Source: Roseitranquillus sp963749675 (GTDB lineage Bacteria > Pseudomonadota > Alphaproteobacteria > Rhodobacterales > Rhodobacteraceae). From it: a stretch of 64,000 nt of DNA. Location: NCBI GenBank assembly GCA_963749675.1, contig CAVVNT010000001.1:124001-188000 (forward strand), read 5' to 3'. Positions 17,914 through 26,864 of this stretch are shown piece by piece (within the stretch, counting starts at the first letter, position 1; every line of letters begins with the position of its first letter). Below the pieces are notes generated by a model, which was given only the letters and a program-made list of their open reading frames with translations, ran no database searches and had not been told where the DNA came from. Position numbers and translations under genes: made by a program.

Positions 17914-18653
17914 TGCTCAGCATTCGAGACATCCCTCGTCTGCCGCTCGACCGCGGCTCCGGGCCAGAGCCGACCTCGAAACCGGCGAGCCGAAGCTACA
18001 TGATGACGCGCCGGGCGCTGACCAGCTACTTCGATGATCAGGCCTCCGGCACCTGGGAGCGGCTGACCTCGGACGCTCCGGTTTCGCGCATTCGTGCGAC
18101 GGTGCGCGCGGGCCGCGACGAGATGCGCGCGAAGCTCCTTGCCGCCTTGCCGGCCGACCTCAGCGGCGCGCGCATCCTCGATGCCGGGTGCGGCGCCGGG
18201 CAGATGGCAGTGGAACTCGCCCGCCGCGGTGCCGACGTGCTCGCCGTCGATGTCGCGCCGAGCCTCCTCGACGTCGCCCGTCGCCGCACACCCGAAGATC
18301 TCGCCGGGCGGATCATGTACATCGCCGACGACATGACCGACGCATCGCTTGGCACCTTCGACGCCGTCGTCGCGATGGACAGCCTGATCCACTACGATGC
18401 CGGCGACATCGCAGCGGCGCTGCGTCGCCTCGCGCCGCGCGCAGCGCGGATCGCCTTCACGATCGCGCCTGCGACCCCGATGCTGACCGCAATGTGGTGG
18501 GCGGGGCGCGCGTTTCCTCGTTCCGACCGGTCACCGTCGATCCGTCCACTGACCCCGGCGCGGCTTGCCTTGGCGCTGGGCTGTCCGCTGCGGGACCACG
18601 GCCGCGTTCATCGCGGCTTCTACATCAGCCATGCGCTGGAGATGCAGTCATGA
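17913..18653 (+). CDS. bchM: Magnesium-protoporphyrin O-methyltransferase
   Basis: 246 residues from ATG 17913, which has AGGAGGA eight bases upstream. SAM-dependent methyltransferase that converts Mg-protoporphyrin IX to its monomethyl ester, the substrate of AcsF. SAM motif ILDAGCGAGQMAVELARRGA; C-terminal FPRSDRSP and HRGFYISHALE match BchM/ChlM. The first about 28 residues (before MMTRRALTSYF) are not typical of BchM, so a start at 18000 or 18003 is possible, but only 17913 has a strong ribosome site. Stop overlaps the lhaA start. Confidence 0.93.
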   Translation: MLSIRDIPRLPLDRGSGPEPTSKPASRSYMMTRRALTSYFDDQASGTWERLTSDAPVSRIRATVRAGRDEMRAKLLAALPADLSGARILDAGCGAGQMAVELARRGADVLAVDVAPSLLDVARRRTPEDLAGRIMYIADDMTDASLGTFDAVVAMDSLIHYDAGDIAAALRRLAPRAARIAFTIAPATPMLTAMWWAGRAFPRSDRSPSIRPLTPARLALALGCPLRDHGRVHRGFYISHALEMQS

Positions 18654-20068
18654 TCGCGCGCCTCCCCACAAACTGGCTTCCCTTCGCCGACGCTGCCTCG
18701 CCCGGCCTGCCGATGGGGCAATTGCTGCGCCTCAGCCTGTTCCAGGTCAGTGTCGGCATGGCGACGGTCATGCTGCTCGGCACGCTCAACCGGGTGATGA
18801 TCGTCGAACTCGGCGTGCCCACGCTCGTGGTCGCGACGATGATCGCGCTGCCGGTCCTCGTCGCGCCGTTCCGGGCGTTGCTCGGCTTCCGCTCCGACAC
18901 CCACCGCTCGGCGATCGGGTGGAAGCGGATACCCTACCTCTGGTTCGGCTCGCTCTGGCAGATGGGCGGTCTTGCGATCATGCCGTTCGCGTTGATCGTC
19001 CTGTCCGGCGAGCAGACGCTCGGCCCCGCCTGGGCGGGCGAGCTACTGGCGGCGCTGGCCTTCGTCATGACAGGCCTCGGCCTCCACATGACGCAGACGG
19101 CCGGACTGGCGCTCGCCTCGGACCGGGCCGACGACGAGACGCGGCCGCGCGTCGTGGCGCTTCTCTACGTGATGTTCCTGGTGGGCATGGGCGTTTCGGC
19201 CGTGGTGGTTGGGGCGCTTCTCCAAGACTTCTCGCCGCTGCGTCTCGTCCGAGTCGTGCAGGGTGCCGCCGTGGCGACGATTCTCCTCAATCTCGTCGCG
19301 CTCTGGCGGCAGGAGCAGGTCCGGCCGATGAGCCGTGCCGAGCGCGAGACGCCGCGCCCCGCCTTTTCCCGCGCGCTATCCGATTACCTGGCGGGCGGGC
19401 AGGCCCGGCGCCTGCTGGTCGTGACGTTCCTCGGCACGCTCGCCTTCAACATGCAGGACGTCCTGCTCGAGCCCTACGGCGGCGAAATACTCGGTCTTTC
19501 GGTCTCGGCCACGACGCGCCTCACGGCGCTTTGGGCAATCGGTGCGCTCGTCGGCTTCGGGCTGGCGGCGCGGTGGCTCGCGCGCGGGCTCGGCGCCGGA
19601 CGGCTGGCCGCACGCGGCCTTCTCTGGGGCGTGGCTGCGTTCTCCGCCGTGGTCCTTGCCGATCCGATGCACGCGTCCTGGTTGTTCTTCGCCGGTGCTG
19701 CCGGAATCGGCTTCGGCGGCGGGCTCTTCGCCATCGCGATGCTGACCGCCGCGATGGCCCGGCCGGTGAGCGGCGAGGCCGGCCAAGGCCTCGCCCTTGG
19801 CGCCTGGGGCGCGGCGCAGGCGACTGCGGCGGGCCTTGCGATCTTCATCGGCGGCGCGCTGCGCGACCTCGCGGATGCGGCAGCGATGTCGGGCGCGCTT
19901 GGCGAGACGCTGGCGACACCGTCGTTCGGCTACACCCTCGTCTATCACCTCGAAATCGGACTTCTCTTCGCCACGCTCGTAGCACTCGGGCCGCTCGTGC
20001 GCCTGGCGTTCCAACGGCACGACCAAAGACCGGACGGCAAGCTGGTGCTCGCCGACTTCCCGACCTGA
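18650..20068 (+). CDS. lhaA: LhaA, light-harvesting complex I assembly protein (PucC family)
   Basis: 472 residues, about 12 hydrophobic helices, MFS fold. The hallmark GTLNRVMIVELGVP is present, as is FRSDTHRSAIGWKRIPYLW. Located between bchM and puhA exactly as the F1696/lhaA gene of Rhodobacter, where it is needed for LH1 assembly. ATG 18650 overlaps the bchM stop; the stop is 13 bases before puhA with GGAGG between them. It is a paralogue of the gene at 5077-6379. Confidence 0.94.
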   Translation: MIARLPTNWLPFADAASPGLPMGQLLRLSLFQVSVGMATVMLLGTLNRVMIVELGVPTLVVATMIALPVLVAPFRALLGFRSDTHRSAIGWKRIPYLWFGSLWQMGGLAIMPFALIVLSGEQTLGPAWAGELLAALAFVMTGLGLHMTQTAGLALASDRADDETRPRVVALLYVMFLVGMGVSAVVVGALLQDFSPLRLVRVVQGAAVATILLNLVALWRQEQVRPMSRAERETPRPAFSRALSDYLAGGQARRLLVVTFLGTLAFNMQDVLLEPYGGEILGLSVSATTRLTALWAIGALVGFGLAARWLARGLGAGRLAARGLLWGVAAFSAVVLADPMHASWLFFAGAAGIGFGGGLFAIAMLTAAMARPVSGEAGQGLALGAWGAAQATAAGLAIFIGGALRDLADAAAMSGALGETLATPSFGYTLVYHLEIGLLFATLVALGPLVRLAFQRHDQRPDGKLVLADFPT

Positions 20069-20081
20069 AAGGAGGCACGTC

Positions 20082-20915
20082 ATGGTAGGCGTCACATTCT
20101 TCGGCAACGTCGATCTCGCGAGCGTCGCGATCTGGGCGTTCTGGCTCTTCTTCGCGGGCCTGATCTATTACCTGCAGACCGAGAACATGCGGGAGGGCTA
20201 CCCGCTGGAGGACGAAGACGGGCGCGTCGCGCCCAACCAGGGCCCTTTCCCGGTGCCCAAGCCCAAGACCTTCAACATGCCGCACGGGAAGGGCGAGGTG
20301 CACAAGCCCGACTTCGTCGGCGAGAAGCGCGATCACCTCGCGCTCACGCGCTCCTCGGCCACGAACGGGTTTCCGCTGCTACCGACCGGAGACCCGCTGG
20401 TCGATGGCGTCGGACCGGCCTCCTGGTGCGCGCGTGACGACGAGCCGGAACTCGACGGCCACGGCAAGCCCAAGATCCGGCCGATGTCTTCGCTGGACAC
20501 GTTCCACGTTTCGGCCGGGCGCGACCCGCGCGGTCTGCCGGTGCTCAGCCGCGACGACCAGGTGGTCGGCTACGTCAGCGACATGTGGGTCGACGAGCCG
20601 GAGGCGCTGGTGCGCTACCTGCAGTTCGACCTCGAGGCCGAATGGGGCTCAGGCAGCCGGCTCGTTCCGCTCAACATGGCCCGCATCAAGCCGCGCTGGG
20701 TTCGAGTTCGGTCGCTTGAGGCGAAGTACTTCGCGAACGTCCCGACGGCGGGCGAATCCGGCACCCTGACGAAGCTCGCCGAGGAGAAGGTCATGGCGTA
20801 CTACGCCGGCGGCCGGCTCTACGCGACCGAGGCTCTGGCCGGTGAAGACGTCGTGACCTCGCAGGTCCAGACCGGCGCCCCCGGTTCGTCGCCCGGCGTG
20901 TCGGCGGGGAGCTGA
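20082..20915 (+). CDS. puhA: Photosynthetic reaction centre H subunit
   Basis: 277 residues. Single N-terminal transmembrane helix (VAIWAFWLFFAGLIYYLQTEN) followed by the cytoplasmic PRC-barrel domain (DRDPRGLPVLS-type; here RDPRGLPVLSRDDQVVGYVSDMWVDEPE). Caps the cytoplasmic face of RC-LM and guides protons to QB. The C-terminus carries a roughly 20-residue Gly/Ser/Pro tail beyond the usual length of about 255-260. RBS AAAGGAGG before ATG. First gene of puhABC. Confidence 0.97.
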   Translation: MVGVTFFGNVDLASVAIWAFWLFFAGLIYYLQTENMREGYPLEDEDGRVAPNQGPFPVPKPKTFNMPHGKGEVHKPDFVGEKRDHLALTRSSATNGFPLLPTGDPLVDGVGPASWCARDDEPELDGHGKPKIRPMSSLDTFHVSAGRDPRGLPVLSRDDQVVGYVSDMWVDEPEALVRYLQFDLEAEWGSGSRLVPLNMARIKPRWVRVRSLEAKYFANVPTAGESGTLTKLAEEKVMAYYAGGRLYATEALAGEDVVTSQVQTGAPGSSPGVSAGS

Positions 20916-20919
20916 GCCG

Positions 20920-21549
20920 ATGCACGATGACACGATGATCGCGGAGCCGGTTCCGGGCCTGCCGGAGACCCCGCCGCCCGGCGAGACGATCCTGTGGCAG
21001 GGCCGTCCGGACGCCACGCGCCTCGCCCGCGACTCTCTGGGACTCCACTGGATTGCCGCGTACTTCGCGCTGCTGGTGGCGTGGCGCGTGTTGGCATCGC
21101 TGGCAGACTACTCCTTCGTGGAGGCGCTGGGTCACGCTGTGCCTCTCGCTCTCGCCGGGATCGCCGCGTGCGGGCTCATCTGGGGTTTCGCCTGGGTGCA
21201 GGCGCGCGCCACGCTCTACACGATCACGACGGCGCGCGTCGCGATGCGGGTCGGTGCGGCTCTGACGCTGACGCTGAACCTGCCGTTCCGGCGAATAGCG
21301 GGCGCGGACGTCGCGCTGAACGGCGACGGCTCCGGCACGATTGCGATGCGGACGCAGGGGGAGACCCGGCTCAGCTACCTGGTGCTGTGGCCGCACGTCC
21401 GTCCGTGGCGCATGAAGCACACGCAGCCCGCTCTTCGCGCGATCCCGGACGCCGCCCGCGTCGCCCGGATCCTTGCGGATGCGGCTGACACCAAGATCAG
21501 CGAGCCGGTCGTGGCGGCGGTCGAGCCGACCGCGATCGCAGCGGAATAG
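20920..21549 (+). CDS. puhB: Reaction centre assembly protein PuhB
   Basis: 209 residues. Begins MHDDTMIAEPVPGLPETPPPGETILWQGRP, a typical PuhB/PH-domain opening (key residues GE.ILWQG). Two to three hydrophobic segments (residues about 45-65 and 72-92) then TLYTITTARVAMRVGAALTLTLNLPF, the bacterial PH-like fold. In Rhodobacter PuhB dimerises and helps reaction-centre assembly. 4 bases after puhA. Confidence 0.93.
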   Translation: MHDDTMIAEPVPGLPETPPPGETILWQGRPDATRLARDSLGLHWIAAYFALLVAWRVLASLADYSFVEALGHAVPLALAGIAACGLIWGFAWVQARATLYTITTARVAMRVGAALTLTLNLPFRRIAGADVALNGDGSGTIAMRTQGETRLSYLVLWPHVRPWRMKHTQPALRAIPDAARVARILADAADTKISEPVVAAVEPTAIAAE

Positions 21550-21559
21550 GGAGGAGCCG

Positions 21560-22048
21560 ATGGCCCGAGTTGAGACTGGTCTCTACTACGAAGCGGAAGC
21601 GCGCCAGATGGCGCGCCGCGACAAGGAGATGATCCCCAAGCAACTGGTGATCGCGATGTTCACGCTGGCGCTGACCTCGCTGGCATTGACGTCCTACTCC
21701 GTCCTCACCGACCGGCCGCACGTCGGCCAGCCGAAACCAGCCGACGTGATCGTCGAGCGGCAGATCATGCTGTCGGGCGATGGACAGGGCGCCACGGTGA
21801 CGACCCCTGCGGGCGACGTGCTGATGGATACCGACGAGGGCGGCTTCGTTGCCGCCGTTCGCCAGGCTCTCGAGAGGCAGCGCACAACGCATCGTCTCAC
21901 GGCAAACACTCCGGTCACGCTCTCATCGCTCGAAGGTGGGCGGATCACGATCCACGACCCGGCGACGGACTGGCGAGTTGAACTCGCCGTGTTCGGTGCG
22001 GACAACACGGCGGCTTGGCTGTCGCTTCTCGAGGGTGCCGGCGACTGA
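21560..22048 (+). CDS. puhC: Photosynthetic complex assembly protein PuhC
   Basis: 162 residues with one N-terminal transmembrane helix (about residues 25-47, QLVIAMFTLALTSLALTSYS) and a periplasmic domain ending in DWRVELAVFGADNTAAWLSLLEG. In Rhodobacter PuhC is required for optimal RC-LH1 levels. The start at 21560 has AGGGAGGAG upstream; the in-frame extension upstream overlaps puhB. Followed by a short unusual A8-G-A5-GGG tract that serves as the leader of the next gene. Confidence 0.92.
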   Translation: MARVETGLYYEAEARQMARRDKEMIPKQLVIAMFTLALTSLALTSYSVLTDRPHVGQPKPADVIVERQIMLSGDGQGATVTTPAGDVLMDTDEGGFVAAVRQALERQRTTHRLTANTPVTLSSLEGGRITIHDPATDWRVELAVFGADNTAAWLSLLEGAGD

Positions 22049-22092
22049 CCGGCACGCTTGCACCACCAAAAAAAAGAAAAAGGGAACCGCAC

Positions 22093-22393
22093 ATGATCAA
22101 CATACTGGAAAGGCGGGTGGAGACGGCGCCCTGCACGGTGGAAGTCTCGCACAGGTTCGAGGCGCTGCATGCGCACGTCCGTTTCGACAACGGCGCTGTG
22201 GTCCATCCAGGGGACAGCGTTCTCGTCGAGGGGCCCCCGGTGAAGGCCGGATACGGCGAGGTCGTGGTCGAGAAGCGGACCGCGAAGATCCAACGCGCAA
22301 ACGCGATCGAGCGGGCCTGGACCCGTCTCACCGGAGATCTCGGAGTTCATGGAACTCTGCGAATTCTCGTTCAGCGAGGAGGCCACGCTATGA
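22093..22393 (+). CDS. Conserved photosynthesis-cluster protein of 99 residues before acsF (frameshifted as given)
   Basis: Small cytoplasmic protein often found between puhC and acsF in Rhodobacteraceae clusters; function unknown to me. It starts MINILERRVETAPCTVEVS after AAGGGAACC. As given, the frame runs through into acsF, making a false 460-residue fusion. If one G of the GG pair at about 22341 is removed, the sequence reads GDLEFMELCEFSFSEEATL and stops at TGA 22391-22393, overlapping the acsF ATG (ATGA). That coupled arrangement and the sensible C-terminus argue that the fusion is an artefact of a one-base insertion. Confidence 0.75.
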
Positions 22394-23475
22394 ACGCCCA
22401 CAACACCGACATCCTTGATCAGGTGAAGGCCGCCGAGACGACCGACACCACCGGCATGGCGATGGAAGAGACCATGCTCTCGCCGCGGTTCTACACCACC
22501 GACTTCGACGAGATGGACGCGATCGACGTCACGCCGGTGCGCGACGACTGGGACGCGCTGCTCGCGCAGATGAAGTCCGACCCCAACAAGTCGCACTTCA
22601 AGAAGGATGCCGAGTGGAAGGCGGAGTGGGAGAAGTTCGACCCGGAGCTCCGCAAGGAATTCACCGACTTCCTCGTCTCGTCCTGTACCGCTGAGTTTTC
22701 GGGCTGCGTCCTCTACAAGGAGATGAAGCGGCGCGGCAAGAACCCTGACATCTGTGAACTCTTCACCTACATGAGCCGCGACGAGGCGCGCCATGCAGGC
22801 TTCATCAACGACGCCCTGCGCGAGGCCGGCGTAGCGGTCAACCTGGGCTTCCTGACCAAGTCCAAGAAGTACACCTATTTCCGGCCGAAATTCATCTACT
22901 ACGCCACCTACCTAAGCGAGAAGATCGGCTACGCGCGGTACATCACGATCTATCGTCATCTCGAGGCGAACCCTGACCATCGCTTTCACCCGATCTTCCG
23001 GTGGTTCAAGGAGTGGTGCAACGACGAGTTCAGCCACGGCGAGGCGTTCGCCCTGCTGATGCGGACCGACCCGAAGATCACCAGCGGCAAGAATGTCTGG
23101 TGGATCAGGTTCTTCCTGACCGCGGTCTACTCGACGATGTGGGTCCGCGACCACGCACGGCCGCGGTTCCACGAGGCGCTGGGCGTCGACATCGACTGGT
23201 ACGACCAGGAGGTCTTCCGCAAGACCTCGACCATCGCGAGACAGGTGTTCCCGATCGAGCTCGACATCGACCACCCTCGCTGGCGGAAGAATCTCGACCG
23301 GATGGAGCGGGCGTTCCGTGCTATGGATGCGGCCAGGCGCAAGGGCGGCATCGCTGGCAAGCTGGCGCAGGCACGTGCCGGTACCGCGGCGGCGCGCGCC
23401 TTCACGGGGCTCTACACCATCCCCGTGATCCGCAACACGCCGCCCGAAAACGTGCGTCTGGAGCCGGCATATTGA
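22390..23475 (+). CDS. acsF: Aerobic magnesium-protoporphyrin IX monomethyl ester (oxidative) cyclase
   Basis: 361 residues. Oxygen-dependent di-iron enzyme forming the isocyclic ring E to give divinyl-protochlorophyllide. Ferritin-like iron ligands are visible: EFSGCVLYKE, SRDEARHAGF and NDEFSHGEAF. Preceded, with ATGA overlap, by the 99-codon gene. Since no bchE is seen in its usual place next to ppsR, this may be the only cyclase, implying oxygen-dependent pigment synthesis. Frame intact; the apparent N-terminal extension is explained under the preceding gene. Confidence 0.96.
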   Translation: MNAHNTDILDQVKAAETTDTTGMAMEETMLSPRFYTTDFDEMDAIDVTPVRDDWDALLAQMKSDPNKSHFKKDAEWKAEWEKFDPELRKEFTDFLVSSCTAEFSGCVLYKEMKRRGKNPDICELFTYMSRDEARHAGFINDALREAGVAVNLGFLTKSKKYTYFRPKFIYYATYLSEKIGYARYITIYRHLEANPDHRFHPIFRWFKEWCNDEFSHGEAFALLMRTDPKITSGKNVWWIRFFLTAVYSTMWVRDHARPRFHEALGVDIDWYDQEVFRKTSTIARQVFPIELDIDHPRWRKNLDRMERAFRAMDAARRKGGIAGKLAQARAGTAAARAFTGLYTIPVIRNTPPENVRLEPAY

Positions 23476-23593
23476 GCCACGGGCTGCGATATCTCAGGGG
23501 GGTTCCGGGCTTGAACCGGGACCCCCGAACTGCCGGTCGCGCGAGCGGCTCCAAGGTCGCGGGAACCGCTGTAGTGCCAGCCGGGAGGCGGCG

Positions 23594-24394
23594 GTGAGCG
23601 GCTCGCCATGGATCGCGGCGCTGATGGCGCTCTTCGTCTGGTGGTTCTCCACTGGCGCGATCCTCTGCGCGGTGCGCCACGCTGACCGCGGTCACCCCGC
23701 AGCACATGGCCGGAACGTGCTGTTCGGTCTCCCGCTGCTGGTGCTGGGCATGTCCGGCCTTGCGTGGTCGCTCGGTCGCGTCGACGTGGCGGGCGCTTAT
23801 GCCGGATTCCTCGCGGCCATCGCCATCTGGGGCTGGATCGAGCTCGCATTTCTGTCGGGCGTCGTGACCGGTCCCTCGCGCCTCGCGTGCCCGCCTGGGA
23901 CCGAGGGGTGGGACCGACTCAAGCGCGCCTGGGCCACCGTCGCCTGGCACGAACTGACGCTGCTGGCCGCGCTCGTCCTGATCGTCCAGGCGTCGGCCGG
24001 GGCGGCCAACCGGGTGGCACTGCTGACGTTCGGGGTGCTCTTCGTCGCGCGGATCTCGGCCAAGCTCAACATCTTCCTCGGCGTGCCGCGAGTGAACGTG
24101 GAGTTCCTGCCCGCGCCGCTCGCGCATTTGCCGAGCCACTTTCGGCAGCGAAGGTTGAACTGGCTCTTCCCTGTCTCCGTCACCGTCCTGTCGCTCGCCG
24201 TGGCTTGCTGGATGGAACGGCTGATCTCGTCGCCCGCTCCGGCGGAGATGGTCGGATACGCTCTGCTCGCGACGCTGACGGCGCTCGCCCTTCTGGAACA
24301 CTGGCTGATGGTTCTGCCTCTGCCTGATGCGAAACTCTGGCGCTGGATGATCCCCGCGCCCAAGACAATGAGGGAGAAAACCCATGGACTATGA
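23594..24394 (+). CDS. puhE: PuhE-like membrane protein (DUF3623)
   Basis: 266 residues with about seven hydrophobic segments. Starts at GTG 23594 after GGGAGGCGGCG. Characteristic ARISAKLNIFLGVPRVNVEFLP region marks the family found next to acsF and puhABC in purple bacteria; in Rhodobacter puhE loss changes bacteriochlorophyll production. Its 3' end overlaps hemA by 11 bases, so hemA is cotranscribed with the reaction-centre assembly genes. Confidence 0.92.
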   Translation: MSGSPWIAALMALFVWWFSTGAILCAVRHADRGHPAAHGRNVLFGLPLLVLGMSGLAWSLGRVDVAGAYAGFLAAIAIWGWIELAFLSGVVTGPSRLACPPGTEGWDRLKRAWATVAWHELTLLAALVLIVQASAGAANRVALLTFGVLFVARISAKLNIFLGVPRVNVEFLPAPLAHLPSHFRQRRLNWLFPVSVTVLSLAVACWMERLISSPAPAEMVGYALLATLTALALLEHWLMVLPLPDAKLWRWMIPAPKTMREKTHGL

Positions 24395-25592
24395 GGCGAT
24401 GTTCCAGGGCCAGCTCGACGACCTGAAGGCAATCGGCGACTACCGCATCTTCGCCGACCTGGAGCGGCGCTGCGGGCTTTTCCCGCGCGCCAAGCACCAT
24501 GGGGAGGGACCAGAAGAGATCACCGTCTGGTGCTCGAACGACTATCTCGGCATGGGGCAGAACCCGGCCGTCGTGCAGGCGATGGTCGATACCGCGCGCG
24601 CCTGCGGAACGGGGGCCGGGGGCACACGCAACATCTCCGGCAACACGCACCACCACGTCCTGCTCGAGCGGGAGATCGCGGAGCTTCATGGCAAAGAGGC
24701 GGCGCTGGTCTTCTCCACCGGATACGTCTCGAACTGGGCATCGCTCTCGACCTTGGGCTCCCGGCTCCCGAACGCGGTGATCCTGTCGGACGCGCTGAAC
24801 CACGCGAGCATGATCGAGGGTATCCGGCACAGCCGTGCCGACAAGGTGATCTGGAAGCACAACGACCCCGAAGACCTCGACCGCAAGCTCGGGGCCGTCG
24901 GCAACCGGCCCAAGATCGTGGCGTTCGAAAGCGTCTATTCGATGGACGGCGATATCGCACCCATCGCCGAGATCTGCGATGTCGCCGAGAAGCACGGTGC
25001 CATGACCTACCTGGACGAAGTTCACGCGGTGGGTCTTTACGGCCCGCGCGGCGCCGGCGTGGCGGAGCGTGAGGGTCTGATGGACCGCATCACGCTCATC
25101 GAGGGCACCCTGGGCAAGGCCTACGGCTGCTTCGGCGGCTACATTGCCGGCTCGACCGCTCTTTGCGACTTCGTGCGCTCCTTCGCCTCGGGTTTCATAT
25201 TCACCACCGCGCTGCCGCCGGCGGTGGCCGCCGCAGCGCGCGTGGCGATCGCCCACCTCAAGGTCAGCCAGACGGAGCGCGCGCGTCAGCGCGACCGCGT
25301 CGCCAAGGTGCGTGCCAAGCTGGACCGGATGGGCATTCCGCACATGCCGAACCCCAGCCACATCATTCCCGTGATGGTCGGAGATCCGGTCAAGTGCCGG
25401 ATGATTTCCGACGTTCTGATGCAGGACTGGGGCGTCTACGTGCAACCGATCAACTACCCGACGGTGCCGCACGGGACCGAGAGATTGCGTATCACGCCGT
25501 CGCCATTGCATAGCGACGCCGACATCGACCATCTGGTGGACGCGTTGGAGAGCCTGTGGCGGCAATGCGCGCTTGCACGACAGGTCGCATGA
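24384..25592 (+). CDS. hemA: 5-aminolevulinate synthase
   Basis: 402 residues. PLP enzyme that condenses glycine and succinyl-CoA (Shemin pathway), the entry to tetrapyrroles. Starts MDYEAMFQGQLDDLK; PLP lysine in GTLGKAYG at residue 245; TGAGGTRNISGNTHHH and DEVHAVGLYG are family blocks. Ribosome site AGGGAGAAAACCC. Location next to puhE gives coordinated supply of precursors for bacteriochlorophyll; a second copy elsewhere is common in the group but cannot be judged here. Confidence 0.97.
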   Translation: MDYEAMFQGQLDDLKAIGDYRIFADLERRCGLFPRAKHHGEGPEEITVWCSNDYLGMGQNPAVVQAMVDTARACGTGAGGTRNISGNTHHHVLLEREIAELHGKEAALVFSTGYVSNWASLSTLGSRLPNAVILSDALNHASMIEGIRHSRADKVIWKHNDPEDLDRKLGAVGNRPKIVAFESVYSMDGDIAPIAEICDVAEKHGAMTYLDEVHAVGLYGPRGAGVAEREGLMDRITLIEGTLGKAYGCFGGYIAGSTALCDFVRSFASGFIFTTALPPAVAAAARVAIAHLKVSQTERARQRDRVAKVRAKLDRMGIPHMPNPSHIIPVMVGDPVKCRMISDVLMQDWGVYVQPINYPTVPHGTERLRITPSPLHSDADIDHLVDALESLWRQCALARQVA

Positions 25593-25699
25593 GGCAATCA
25601 GCCGCCTGCACGAACCCTGTTGCTCCTGCGGTAGCAGGCTCTAGGTTCGACGGCACGAACACGAGCGTACGTATCGCTTCGATGGGAGGACGAGAAAGA

Positions 25700-26146
25700 A
25701 TGAGATTCACGATTACCGCGGCCGCGGCACTGCTGGTCGCATCTTCTGCCTTCGCGCAGGACATGGAGATCACCGGCGATGCCGAGGCAGGCGAGAGTGT
25801 CTTCCGGCAGTGCCAGACGTGCCACGTCGTCGTCGACGACTCGGGCGAGACGCTGGCGGGCCGCAACGCCAAGACCGGACCGAATCTGTATGGCGTCGTC
25901 GGACGGCAGGCCGGCTCGGTCGAGGACTTCAACTACGGCGACGACATGGTCGCGGCCGGGGAGCAGGGGCTCGTCTGGAACGAGGAGACCATGGATTCCT
26001 ACTTGCAGGATCCGACCGGGTTCCTGCGTGAATATCTCGACGATTCCAGCGCACGCGGCAAGATGACTTACCGTGTGAGGTCTGAGGAAGACGCCCTAAA
26101 CGTGATCGCCTACCTCAACTCGCTCGCGCAAGGCGGCGAGAGCTAA
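25700..26146 (+). CDS. cycA: Cytochrome c2, very acidic
   Basis: 148 residues with a Sec signal peptide (cleavage after SSAFA) and haem motif CQTCH about 20 residues into the mature chain; axial Met probably in GKMTYRV. Periplasmic carrier between cytochrome bc1 and the reaction centre. By my count the mature part has 24 Asp/Glu against 9 Lys/Arg (two Lys only), unlike the Lys-rich docking face of Rhodobacter cytochrome c2. The start at 25700 follows GGGAGGACGAGAAAGA. 107 bases after hemA; a strong hairpin follows. Confidence 0.92.
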   Translation: MRFTITAAAALLVASSAFAQDMEITGDAEAGESVFRQCQTCHVVVDDSGETLAGRNAKTGPNLYGVVGRQAGSVEDFNYGDDMVAAGEQGLVWNEETMDSYLQDPTGFLREYLDDSSARGKMTYRVRSEEDALNVIAYLNSLAQGGES

Positions 26147-26165
26147 GGAAGGCGCCGATCTGAGA

Positions 26166-26192
26166 AAGGCCGTCGGCGCCGCCGGCGGCCTT
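26166..26192 (+). terminator. Hairpin terminator between convergent cycA and the winged-helix gene
   Basis: AAGGCCGTCGGC (26166-26177), loop GCC, GCCGGCGGCCTT (26181-26192): a 12-base-pair stem with one G-U pair, followed by CTTCATTC. It lies between two convergent stop codons, so it can serve cycA and, by symmetry, the opposite gene. Confidence 0.65.
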
Positions 26193-26194
26193 CT

Positions 26195-26863
26195 TCATTC
26201 GACGCGGATGGCATGGCGGTCGACGGCCAGCATATAGCCCTTCCTCGCGACCGTCTTGACCAGCAGTTCCGCCACCATCTGGTTGCCGAGCGCGTCGCGC
26301 AGGCGCTTGATGCGGGTCGCGCCCGCGCTTTCGTCGCACTCGATGGCAGGGCGGCCCGAGATGACGGCTTCGATCTCCGTGCCTGTCAGGATGTCGTCGT
26401 CCATGCGGGCCTCGGCCAGGACCGACAGCGTTTCCAGTGCCGCGGGCGTCAGGCGGAAGTCCATACCGTTTAGCAGTACGATGTTCTCGCCCCTGTTCAC
26501 GACGAGGCTGGCGACGCGTATTCCCTGCCGCTCGATCTGCCCCAGGCGCCGGTTCTGGTTCACCATGAGGACCAGGAACGTAAGTGCCGCCACGAGAAGC
26601 GCCGTCGTCGCGACGAGCAGGACGAAGATCACCATCCGGTAGCTGGCAAGCACGTCGGCGAAGGCGGTGCCGGACTGGGCGAGGATTTCGAGCAGGCGGA
26701 TGTCCTCGGGCGACCTCAGGTCCGCGCTTTCGACGAAGATCCGCTCCACGCGGGCATCGAACGCGCCCGCATCGGGAAGGTTGAGGAACAGTACGAGCGC
26801 GGCGATGGCGAGGATGCCGACCACCGCGCAGACGCCGGCGATGACGAGACGCTGACCTGCCAC
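26195..26863 (-). CDS. Membrane-anchored winged-helix regulator
   Basis: 222 residues from GTG 26863. Two transmembrane helices (about residues 6-29 and 77-101) enclose an acidic extracytoplasmic loop of about 45 residues; the C-terminal half (about 118-220) looks like an OmpR/PhoB-type winged helix: LTPAALETLSVLAEARMDDD, then GATRIKRLRDALGNQMVAELLVKTVARKGYMLAVD. The architecture suggests a one-component sensor that detects an envelope signal and binds DNA from the membrane. It follows the 94-residue secreted protein gene with one base between stop and start. Target genes unknown. Family member could not be named. Confidence 0.75.
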   Translation of the reverse strand: MAGQRLVIAGVCAVVGILAIAALVLFLNLPDAGAFDARVERIFVESADLRSPEDIRLLEILAQSGTAFADVLASYRMVIFVLLVATTALLVAALTFLVLMVNQNRRLGQIERQGIRVASLVVNRGENIVLLNGMDFRLTPAALETLSVLAEARMDDDILTGTEIEAVISGRPAIECDESAGATRIKRLRDALGNQMVAELLVKTVARKGYMLAVDRHAIRVE

Positions 26864-26864
26864 C

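Noticed and set aside
22068..22083. A8-G-A5-GGG tract before the pre-acsF gene
   Set aside because: Striking in a high-GC genome, but it acts plausibly as the purine-rich ribosome-site leader; no repeat or mobile element boundary seen.
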